In this document: in pieces, positions 25,424 to 36,639 of the stretch
How positions within the stretch are numbered: position 1 is the first letter of the stretch
Layout: the number at the start of each line of letters is the position of its first letter
From: Sphagnum magellanicum
Lineage: Eukaryota; Streptophyta; Sphagnopsida; Sphagnales; Sphagnaceae
NCBI GenBank assembly: GCA_021904315.1
Contig: CM038911.1
Span: forward strand, 8,591,390-8,655,389
Reading direction: 5' to 3'
DNA length: 64,000 bases
Made by a program: the position numbers and the translations under genes
Notes under the pieces: generated by a model
Seen by the model: the letters and a program-made list of their open reading frames with translations, nothing else
Told to the model about the DNA's origin: nothing
Databases searched by the model: none

Positions 25424-26063
25424 TGATGCGATTTTGCTCATCCTCCATGCTCTTGTGCCATCGAGCTCCTCACACCATGTAACTTTTAACTCTTAATTAT
25501 CTACGTACCATGAACATGGGGTTGGATGGACCCACTCAAAACCATCCGGACTTGATTTGTTAACTAAGTTTAAACTCAGTAAAACAAGGCTAGGACTTAG
25601 TTTAAAATCCAAACTTCTTGAAGTCCAAGGCCTTGACACCCACGATCCCTACCATGGTTTGGGCTCCAATTGTAAAGTGGTATTCTTCCAACAACTCCAA
25701 TTGATCTCAAAGTGTCCCAAGGAACAACATTAAATGATGTCCTAGGACATCATTAAGTTGTTCCTAGGGCAACACAAGGTTGCCTCAAAGGTAAATGTGG
25801 GGTTTAGGGTTTAGTTTTGTGGGGGCCAACACCAAGTGTTGCCTCGAAACAACTCTAGGTAGCCCCCACGGAACAAATCAAGTTTGTCCTCAAACAAACC
25901 TCGCTTGTCCCAAGTGCCAATCCTGAAACACCATAGCTTGGTTTGTTAGACAAACTGGGGAGAACCCCAATCCACCATGACTTAAACTTCCCATGTTGCC
26001 ATGGTGGTCCTGGTGTGAGTCCAACCTTGTGTGACCTGAAAACACACGAAGGGGCATATGTCA
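25424..26063 (-). mobile_element. LTR-like copy, probable 5' LTR of a minus-strand gypsy element
   Basis: This copy is related to 4832-5429. On the minus strand it starts TGACATATGCCCC and ends near GCATCA, directly before a primer-binding-like site. It could be the other LTR of the element whose integrase lies at 6.4-7.4 kb, 20 kb away with nested CACTA elements between, or it could belong to an independent partial copy. The two copies differ strongly, so any shared insertion was old. Confidence 0.55.
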
Positions 26064-26089
26064 CCCGCTCTTTCACCTCCCCCTTCACC

Positions 26090-26385
26090 CCCAGCCAAAT
26101 GCTGAAAATTGGGTCTTTCAGAAGTTAACTTTTTCTCCCCTGCCCAAAACTGAAGTTGGGTATTTCAGAAGCAAACTTTTTCTCCCCTGCCCAAAACTGA
26201 AGTTGGGTATTTCAGAAGTAATTTTTTTCTCCCCTGCCCAAAACTGAACTTGGTTATTTCAGAGCTGAATTCTCTTTCCCTACTGCCCAAAAATGAAATT
26301 TTGGTATTTCAGAACTGAAACTTTTTCCCTCCTGCCCTTAAATGAAATTGAGTATTTTCAGAACTTCCCCCCTAACCCTGCAACA
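26090..26385. repeat. 47-bp tandem repeat, five to six copies
   Basis: TCTCCCCTGCCCAAAACTGA recurs at 26134, 26181 and 26228, exactly 47 bases apart, followed by more diverged copies. It directly abuts the LTR-like copy. Confidence 0.9.
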
Positions 26386-26639
26386 GATGTTGAGTGTGTG
26401 CAGTAAGTATTACATAGGATTCCAAGAACACAAAATGACACAAAAGGATTTTGCTGTAGAGTGTCAGCTTTTACAACAATTTGACCACATCTCTTACACA
26501 AGGACTAGGCAAGGCTAATGTATGAGAAGTCTCCTACACTGGAAATGTATGATCTCCTTCTCATAATAATGTGTAATGATCAGGCCAGTGCCCCAAGCTG
26601 GAAACATGAAAACCTCTGGCTGCTACCTTAAGCTTTCCA

Positions 26640-27875
26640 AAATCCTGAGGCTTCAAATAGGTAGTAAAGCCTACTTACTCATCATCATCAAGGTCAGAAG
26701 ACACTGACTCCAAACATGGAAATTGTGTATACAGCAGTCATGGGTTTGGAAAGGAGTGCAATGAGACCTAATCACTGACCTGTTCAAATTCATTCATTCA
26801 AAATGACAGGGGGCTTTTTCTTTTTTTTTCTTTTTCTCTCTAATTTTGGCGATTGAAACACGTTTTTTTTTAAATTAATTTTTTAAAAAAAATATTTAAT
26901 AATAATTTTTTTGATTTGATTTGATTTGATTTGATTTTATAAATTTATAAGTTTTGTGAGGTAGTTGGCTTGGCTATCATCCACAAGAGGACTTAGCCAG
27001 ATTTTGGCTACACATCACAAAGTACAGTAGAAGACCTTAGGTATCCTGCTGCTATAGTTATGTTTATTGATTAATTTTTATAGAAAAAAAAAGGAATTAT
27101 TGAACCAAATATCAAAACTAAATGTTCATGGATTTGACAAATAAGGCATATAAACCTCACTAAGGTTCCAACAAATTAATAAATCTACTAATTTAAAAGA
27201 AGGAACTAGACTTTCCCTTCAAAACTTGGATGGATGCTGAAACCAAGAGATAACAACTGGATTTTTAACTTTAAAAGGAATTTTTTCCCCCTTCTTTTAA
27301 GTAGATGTACAAGTGCAAGTGCAACAACTTTTAATGCAAACAACTGAAAGACAATAATTAATTAATATTATCTTTATTAAAAAAAATGAAAAGGGAGAAC
27401 ATGTGATTTATCAGGTCTAATCAAGTGACCACCTGAAACATCTTTGCATGCAAACTTTAGGCAAATTTAGGTGAATTTTGACAAGGGTTTTTGTTTTTTT
27501 TTGGGTACAATTTTGTCAAGTAGCTGGACTGGTGATCATCCACAAGAGGATTGAGCCAACTTTGGCTTAGAGGTCAGACAATTAAAGAGTCCTGCCTAGT
27601 TCTGACTACCAATAGGAATTCATTGTCTAAATATGGCGATACTTGACTCTTTTTTTTCCCTAAAAAATATGGCAAATTTTTCTCTTTTTTTGCCATAGCC
27701 ACAATGTGAAAATTCGCCAAAAACCAAAAGAACCAATGATTTAGGCTTCAAATATTCAACAAGTGACTGACTGAAAGATGGAAGTCATGTATGCAGTGAT
27801 GGGTTTGGAAAGAGTGCAATGAGACCTATTCCCGACTTGTTCAAATTCATTCATTCAAGGAACTGATTCATTGGT
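26640..27875. repeat. Pair of diverged direct repeats
   Basis: The stretch containing GGTTTGGAAAGGAGTGCAAT, GAGACCTA and GTTCAAATTCATTCATTCAA at about 26740-26810 recurs at about 27800-27862 (GGTTTGGAAAGAGTGCAATG). Between them sit two copies of the ATCATCCACAAGAGGA dispersed repeat. Confidence 0.75.
26950..27030. repeat. Dispersed SINE-like short repeat, copy 1 of 4
   Basis: TTTTGTGAGGTAGTTGGCTT followed by ATCATCCACAAGAGGACTTA and GCCAGATTTTGGCTA. Further copies lie at 27505-27580, 34565-34640 and 34905-34975. The opening resembles a polymerase III A box (TAGCnnAnTGG); a B box is not convincing. Confidence 0.6.
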
Positions 27876-30800
27876 GTACTTCATACCTAAACCCCAAGCT
27901 CTGACAAATAGCACTGGCCCAATTTCCCAACAAGGCCATTTAGGCAAATGGGTACTAGGGTTTTGACCATTTTGATTTCAAGTTTCAACCATTTCCATGT
28001 GAAATATGTGTACAAACTTAATGTGGGATATATACCTCACTAATGTCAAACTCTAATAAACATCCAATTTATTTTACATTGAAATAGTTGAAACCTTGTT
28101 GTGAGGTTTTTTCTTTATTTTTGGTGGGATGTATCCTTGAGTAAAGGTATATAATGTTTTTCAATTTATTTTCTCATTGGATAAGGGTATATTAAAAATT
28201 CATCAAGTTGGGGTTTGAGTATTTAAAAATTGAGATTTTTTTGGTAGGTGGGTAGGATCTAGGTACCCTCTTATCATATACCCCTTTTTGGGCTTAAAAA
28301 TGGGTTTTTTTTTATAGAAAAATATTTATTTTAAAATGAAAGAAAATGTCCACATTTTGAAATTTTAAAAAAATTCCAGAGGTCAAATATAATGTCAAAA
28401 TGTTGGATTCATCCTTGACTAAAATAAACATGCTTACAAATGAACACGTAATGCATAAAAAAACAATGACATCATGGTCAACACTCGATTAATGATGGAG
28501 TTTAAAAATAATTTGTAATTCATCTTTAAAAAAATTATTAAATTTTTGAATAATCTAATTTTGTTAAGTAAGCTGGAAGTTATGGCCCTCCAAAATAAAG
28601 GTTCTTCCATTTGAAATATATGCTCATCACACACATCTACCACTCTTAACATGTGCACTTTTAATACATGTTAACAATCCTCAAAGTTTATCCCATATAA
28701 TTTGCCCAAAGTTTTCAACTATATAGTTGGGTCAAAGAGGAGACTCTTCATCCTTATATATAAAGTTTATATTTTGGGAAGTTTTCAACGATTCAATTTT
28801 ATTTCTTTGTGTTTTTTGTTGCGATGGTCCAATCAAATTGGCTAATTACTAGATAACAAAAACAAAAAAAATTCTTGAGAAGCATCCTTTAGGGTTTGGT
28901 TCTTTGATTTTTGAGAACCTGTGGATGAAAAGGGTCCATTAGACCCAACCCTTATGGGCCATCTACTCTTTCTTTGGAAAAAGAAATGGAGAAAACCACA
29001 CCAAGGGTTGAATATTGCAGAATTTACATAACAAATTTTTGTCCACAAATAAGAACTTATACTTCACTTGAAGTTGTTCATACTAGACTCAAGATCTGAC
29101 TTAGGAGATATAAAAGATCCGAGGCATAGGACAACAATGTCCTTTGCTTCTCAAGGTGCTTTGGACAACAATGTCCTTCGCTTCTCTCTCAAGGTGCTTT
29201 GTCCGGGGGATTCTTCTTCGTTGTCAAAGACATGATTGATAAGATCATGTATATCACAAATAAAATATTCCACGACTAGACTATCGTACTTCAAATAAGG
29301 TGACCATCATCAGGTTGTGAAAAGTCCGAAGAAAGATTTGTCTTTGGGCTTGAGAATATGACCTGAGCAGGAGTGACATGAGAACTGCTGCACATTCTTG
29401 GGTCTGGAGTGTGGAAGCTTGTTTTTTTTGTTGTTGCGCATATTCAATGCAATGTACATTAGTTTCAAACACTAAGGTCAAAAAAATTTGATGTGAGTCT
29501 AGAACATAATAATAATAATAGAGTTATCTGTAAAGTCAGGCCATTAGGGGGCGAGAATGGCCAGTTTCTACATAATAGGGCATCAAAAGCGTAACTGGGA
29601 ATGAAAATTTTACAAAAGTAAATAACTGGGACCCAAACTAGTTTTTCCACCAATTTTGGTAGTGAACTGAGTTTCATCCTGTGTTTCCTTTTTCGTTGAG
29701 CGCCTGCACTGCTGCTACATATATTTTCACTGCTCCTACGTGTACAACTACTATAATTAGTCTGGAACCTTGTGCATTAAATGCTGAGTTTCAGCATTTC
29801 ATACCCAGAGTTGATAATTTTCCTTACTTTGTGGATACCACTGAAAGAGGGGATGCGAAAGCGAAGGCGATAGGGGGTGAAATGGAGGGTGACTTTACGG
29901 ATAACTGTAATGTGTATGTAATAACTAATAATAAGTATTAGGTGGTTCTTTGAAACAGTATCCAAACCCCCTAAGGTTCTCGGAATTTATAAACGCGATT
30001 CTCAAAAATCAAAGACTCAATTCTGATATATAACCATATGGGTTTTCCCAAAAAAAAACCACCCACAAAACTGCCAGTTCTTTATCAGTTCTTGAGAAAA
30101 CACCTGGTTATTAACAAGATCATTAATAACCTAGCTAGCTATTATTGTTTTTTCTTGAATTGGGAAAAGAACTTACCTATCTTGTGGGTAGGTAACAAAC
30201 CACTAAAGAACCTTATAGGCAAAGTGTTGAATTTTCAAATTTTAAGAACCTATACTTAGATGATTGGAATTTCATCCAATTAGGCTATCAATCCTGAAAC
30301 CCTAAGCTAATTTTCACATGTGACACTTGATGTTTGACAAGGGCTATTTATTTAGAGATCATAATTAGTGCTTGCCACATTGAGAAGGCAAGGTAGGACT
30401 CAACCAAGTAATGGAATTCGAAGAAGGTAGAGTGACATCCCGGGCATGAAAATTATCACAACAAAGAAAGAGATTTTCAAAACACACAAAGTTTAGGAAA
30501 AAGTAGATAGTAAAAGCAAGCTTACATTTAAGTTTACCAATGAAAGCACAATAATTAAAGTCAAGAACATGGAATGTGAAAAAAAGGGCTTTAGGATGCA
30601 AATAAAACAAATACAAACAAACCTTGCCAATTTGATTTTATTACAACAAATTGTTTTAGACCACTTAAAAAGCATTGGGAATGTTTGCCAAGACAATGTG
30701 ATAAACTATGATTAGTTACAAAATGTGATGAATTAAAAATTCATGATTTTTATGGTGATTAAAAATACTCTTTTTTCTGTCATGAAAAATTATATATTAT

Positions 30801-33800
30801 TATGTAAAGGTTTGAATAATTATTATACATGGCTATGTCATTTTGAAAGCATTTTGAGTCTTTTAAAAAATGAAAAAATAACAAAAGCATTGGGCTTCAG
30901 AATTTTACACTCATTAGATTTAATTCAAATTATTTTATATGTTTTCATAGTATATTAAACTGGGCATCATGTAAAGGTATTTTAAAAACTTGCAACATTA
31001 ATATATATTTTATATTAAAACGTGAAAAACTAAACATCCCAAGGAAGACACTAAATGTTAAAATTCCTATTCACATGTGTCAAACAAAGTATTTTTTGAG
31101 GGGTATTAGATAATTTTCCAACATAATTTTTCTCACCTTATTATTATTTAATTTTTAAATATAAACATATCTAAACCACCCTATATTAATTATAATATAT
31201 TATTTGAAATAATTATTATATACCCTATATTAAATATAATTTGATTTTCAAAATATACATAACCCAATTTTTGAACTAATTAACTTATAATTTTTACTCA
31301 ACACCCAATATATTGCACTCTATATTTTTACTCACATGATTTCCAATTTTTTAATCCCTCCCCCCCCCCCCCCCCCCCCTTGGAGCCAAACATTAGTTAC
31401 ATTTGTCCTCTAAAACAAAACTTTATTATGACAATGTAAGAAAACATAAGCATGAAATGAAAGAAACAAGAATATATTGCAAGGTTGTATCTGAAACTAA
31501 TGATGAACAAATTAAAAATAATTTAAAAAAAACCTCTATTTACACATGTTTGGAGACATAACTGCAACATGATTCCATATGAAAAGAATTCAACACCTTC
31601 CTAATTACAATATAAACAAATTTCATCCATGTTGATTGATGACCAATACTCAATAGATGAAACGAGAATGTTGAAAGATGAACTTCATTCATGGATGAAC
31701 TTCGTTCATTCATTCATGAATATTGATGTCACCGCCGATGTTGATGCTAGTGGTGGAGAACTACTATGGGATGTCATTTGTGACAATGTGCCACCCCGAG
31801 TACCATGGGACATCATTCGTGACATTGATGTGCCCCCCACCCTAAACTCTTCTTTCATACCATATTGGATGAACCCAATATTTGTCCCTGGATGATGGAA
31901 TGCAGTTTTTCATCCCCAATGACAGTCCCCAAATGATTGGATTACATGCAGGGTTGAGGGAGAGGGTATCTCTGGCAGCTGACTAGTGCTCATGGCTTGG
32001 TAGTGAAACTGAGATTGTTCTGAGAGAGAGTGCAGAGGAATACAAAAGGCTTTATTTCTTAAAGCTGGCACTTGCATGATTTGCATTTTTCTAGCATGGT
32101 ACTCCTTATTTAGTACCAGTGGTTTTTTATTAACAAATTTAGTGATGATCATCAATGAAAAAGGTTTAGCCCACAAATTTCCCTATAAATGAATTATGAA
32201 TTTCTTAAAAATCTAAGCATCTTTGTGTAATAGTGTTGGCTCTAACCTAGTGGAATCCCTTATGGTGATTTTTCTGAAATTAATTGTGTTTGAAATATAT
32301 ATGGCAATGAAAACCCTAAACCCAAAACCACTTTGTTTCAATTCATATAGCAACCTGGTGAAACAAAGTAGTTTTAGGGGTGGGTTTCTATTGCCATATT
32401 CCGAAATACAATGCACATGTCCAATTTTTTGGTGGATACAGAGAGGAAGATTTTCATCCTAAGTTCATGGGATTGAATGATTTTTGGGTATGTTTCTTAT
32501 TTGTGGGAAAATTTTGAAGTTTTATCAAAGGGGGGCGACATGTTAATGTGACTACCCCAACTAGTTTCCACCACAAAAGAACCTATAATTAACAACATAT
32601 GAATTCTATTCTTCATTGTCTACATTTTCACAATATTGTTGTTCTAGTGTACTGACTCTATGTTCCATGGCTTCTTCTACTATGGAGAATTTTACTCTAG
32701 AGTATCTAAAATGGGTTCATTTAGTAGAACATGGATATAAGATTGCTCATCAGAATAGGCCTATATCCACCCTAGAGGAGAATTTATGTTTGTTCAGTGG
32801 ACATTGGGTTTAGTTTTTGGTTGTGAGTCGTGACATGATGCCCTTAGGCAATTCCCTTGGCCTTTTACCTATGTATTGGTGGAGGAATTCCTACAAGTCA
32901 AGAAAACATTTTTATTTTTGTGGGGTTAAGTTATTTTGGAGTTGAACACGCATCATGATCATATGGTTTTTTCCTTAAGTTTTGTGATATAAAAAATTTG
33001 GTGAATTTTTTCCCCAAAAAATAGCAAAATTAGTTGAATTTATTTATGTTGGTTTGGTGAATTTTGTATACCAATTGGGTCCTAGTATATAGGTTTTAGC
33101 AAGAATGAGATACCCAATGCAACACTAATAATATTTGAAAAAAATTAAAAATTAGATATCAATCTAATATAAATAACATATTCATTATGAATGGGTTGTG
33201 TGATGGTATCAATATATGTATGTTTAGTGCTATATTAGTTCATTCCTAAGTAATGACCATTGGTATCAATGTCATTTTTCTTCTCTTCAATTGTTTCTTC
33301 ATCTCATTGTTCAAGGAATTGTAAACAAAAGTGGAAGTGGCAAAATTAAAGCTCCTCACTAGCTTATCCTTTTGTTGTGGAGGGAAAATATCTCCCTTCA
33401 CAACTTGCTTTCCTCTTTGGTAAAGAGAGGAGCAAAAAAAGGTAAGAGGGAGAGATTCAATTCCTCCCCTTTGGCCCACCTATATAGGTGACATGAGGAC
33501 AAGATTTGCCAAAGCATATGGGATAAAAGTGAGGTGCTATGGAGAACATGTTGAGGAACATCTGGGAACTCATAGGGAACATAGTGGGAACACAATGGGA
33601 ACCAAGCAAAAATGGGAAAAAAAAAAATTCTACAATGCCAGCATTTACAGTTCTCCAGGGGGTTCTCACACTTGATCAACCCTATTTTTGAGGCATTTGT
33701 CGGCATTGCCTACTTACCGAGGCAAGGATACTGTGTTTAGATTCAATATAGAGTATAGTAGCTTAATGGATTTTGGCCCCTACTAGGTAATAAATAATAG

Positions 33801-34559
33801 GTCTAGTATTTTTATATGAGGATTCTTGTTTGAAAGATGATATATTTTGGCTTGTGTTGAAACTTGAGATGAGTTATAGAGTTATAATATCTTGAAGTAT
33901 TTTGGTTTTTCTTAGAGGATTTTTGGAAGATTAATATTTTTGCATGGTGAAATATTTGATTTTTCATAAATTCTTTCTTTTTTGCCTTAAGAATATTTTT
34001 AAAAATGTAAATGGCAAGGCCAGAGTGTGACACTCCCATGTGATTCACTCTAGTGGTAGCAAGGCCTCCTTGTTGCATTAGTTTTTGTTGAGAAAAAAAG
34101 CTGTATTGTCTTCCCAGGTTTCCAGACTACTCTCTTGTTGTAGTGGTAGTAGTCATTATACCTGTGCACCCTTTACTTGCACTAGATTGTCCAATACTAA
34201 ACCTCATTATCTCCAGTGCAAAAGACCTCCACTGGTCCACTACCGTAGCCTAGGGTCAGTTTCCACATTGACAAAACGAATTATTATTATTTTTCAAAAA
34301 ATGATTTTTTTAAAACTTAAAAATTATATATTTTTTCATCATCTACTACAATATTATGATGATTTTCAACATATCAACTTGATATTCTCACAAATTTTCA
34401 TTTTATTATTTTGAGGATTATTTAATGACGAAACTGACCTAAGGGTAAAGGTAGTGACCAATCTTACATGCTGTGTACTATTGCTCACTCACTGTACAAA
34501 AATTGACCCAAATTGTATGGCCAGAGTGAACCAGCAACTGAATATTTTTGTGTTTTTTT
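27876..34559. other. Non-coding DNA, minor duplications only
   Basis: Holds a ~35-bp duplication (29129-29200, GGACAACAATGTCCTT twice), 20 C at 31360-31379 and a degenerate GGGAACA-rich patch at 33540-33605. The short frames here (60-110 codons) have no motifs, and opposing-strand frames overlap. Confidence 0.45.
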
Positions 34560-35010
34560 AAGTCAATTTTGTGGTGTAGCCAAAGTGGCAATTATCCATG
34601 TGAAGATTTAGTCACATTTGGCTATAAAGAAAAATTATGAAACCGAAAAAAATTTAAACATCCTTTTATATATATATATTTTGACTATCTGCTTGAACCA
34701 TGTATAGAAAGTTCTGTTGATTTTTCTTTAAAATTTTCAAATTTAGGCAATTGGAAATGTCAAAAATCCACCTCATTTTTAGTATGTTAAAAATTTTAAT
34801 CCCAATTTTTTGGCGAAATTTCACCAGTTGAAAAAAAGGCTGGTGCCACCAACCTGCCCACCATGCACGAAGGATAGTGTGTGGACAGCAAGGTTCTTTT
34901 TGCTTCCAATTTTGTGATGTACCTGAAGTGGGAATCATCCATAAGATGATTTAGCCAGATGTGACTATTAAAAAATAAAATGAAAGTAACAAAAATTTAA
35001 GCATCCTTCT
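34560..35010. repeat. Dispersed SINE-like short repeat, copies 3 and 4, about 343 bases apart
   Basis: AATTTTGTGGTGTAGCCAAA (34565) and AATTTTGTGATGTACCTGAA (34908) begin two similar blocks. Each runs into an ATCATCCA-type core, then AAAAATTTAAACATCCTT-like sequence and a T-rich stretch with GGAACATAAT or TTGAACCATG. Together they look like a tandem duplication of a longer element. Confidence 0.6.
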
Positions 35011-35284
35011 AATTTTTTTTTGCTACTCTATTGGAACATAATATAGGATTTGGTATTATTATTATTTTTAATTGGATAAAAATAGAGAATTTAATTATGG
35101 GGTCAAGTATTTTATTAAATTTATTAGTTCTTATTATATATATATATGTTTGGAATTTTCATTGAAGTAGGTTATCAATCCTTCAACCCTATATGTCTCA
35201 TACATACACAAATACCTAATTACTAGGTAAGTAGATGATTTATGGATAGGTAACTAAGGGCTGCTTTTACGATTATTCACTAGG

Positions 35285-35370
35285 TATATTCAGTTGTGGA
35301 TGTGGGTCATCCACAACTACTGATAACAAACAGAGATTCTGATACCATTCATCAGAATCTCTGCTATCAC
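35285..35370. repeat. Two adjacent perfect hairpins
   Basis: AGTTGTGGATG (35292-35302) pairs with 35308-35318 over a 5-base loop. CAGAGATTCTGAT (35331-35343) pairs with 35351-35363 over a 7-base loop. A related TTCATCCACAACTGAGTAAT block exists at 1090-1120 beside a GTAG array, so this is part of a dispersed family. Confidence 0.85.
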
Positions 35371-35506
35371 AAGGATGGCCTGCACCAGAGGAGGGAGGTG
35401 GAAATGTGTCTACCCCAAAATATGGGTGCATTTCACTAGTCCTTGTTCACTAGACCAGTAAATTCACTATTTTTTCATTAGGTCCAATTCATTATTGTCA
35501 ATGAAA

Positions 35507-35652
35507 AATTCATTTAAAATTCAATAAAATCACTTAACATACAGAGACACCTTTTGTTGTACATATACATACTCCCAAAATTCATTTAAAAATTCAATAA
35601 AATCACTTAACATACAGAGACACCTTTTGTTGTACATATACATACTCCCAAA
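35507..35652. repeat. 73-bp tandem duplication, nearly identical
   Basis: TCAATAAAATCACTTAACAT and the following bases through TACATACTCCCAAA occur at 35521 and 35594. The near identity indicates a recent event. Confidence 0.95.
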
Positions 35653-36639
35653 TGGTAGATGCAAAACTCTATATCATCATCATCATAAGACAGACAGAGG
35701 GCTGGAGTAGAGAAGTAGTACTACAACATAATGCTTCTATGCACCACCCTTCTTGAGGCCCACTACTATATCTGTTTTCTTCAGCTGAATTGGTATATCC
35801 CAAATCCCAAATCAGAGAGATAAGATTGTGTACTTGTATCATGATGCTATGAAGAAAAGGAATTCTACCTTACCTAGGATTGATGTTGAATTTTGTGGTT
35901 TTTCTCATTTAGGTGGACTCCAATTTTGGCAGAATTTTGTCCTCACCAAAATAAAAAGGAATTTATTTATTTATTTATTTAATATAAAAATTTCAAAAAA
36001 AAATCTATTGTCACAAATCCCCTACTTTTGGGGGGTTAAAAAAAAGGGTTGGGTACATTTTTTCCACACACTTTTCAGTTTTGGTTTTCTGTCAGTTTCC
36101 CTACAGTTTGGAGCGTTTTGTTTTTAATTTTTTAAAACCAACTTTTGGCAGTTGGTACGAAATAAAGGGAATTATATGAACTGTCACAAAATTCCATAAT
36201 TTTTATTTTATTTTTGGGAGCAAAAAATTCAACCATACATGTGCATAATTCAACACACTTCTTACTAGTTGTACCTAGGGGGAAATAAATACTTTTTCAC
36301 CAGTTTGACAGAAGATCAGCTTTCTACAAAATAAAAATAAAAATAAAAATAAAATTACTTTTCAGTAATTGATGCTAAAACTCTTGTTAATTTGGATGAT
36401 GACTATCTGATGTTACATCAGAATTTAACTGAAACCAAAAAAAAAGAAAGAAAGAAAGAAAGAAAAGAAAAAAAAAAAACACTGTTCAAAATTTGTTGGA
36501 AATTTCATACCATTGAGCACTATTAATAATAATTAAAAACTTGGGTTTTTTTGATAATTTTTTTCAAAAAATAATTATAAAATTGTCATGAATAATTTGT
36601 ATTAAAATTATTAACAATGATTTTAATGATTCTCCCTGC

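Noticed and set aside
31629..31895. 88-codon plus frame as a small gene
   Set aside because: No motif, no codon-use support and repeated ATTCATTCATGGATGAA words explain its openness.
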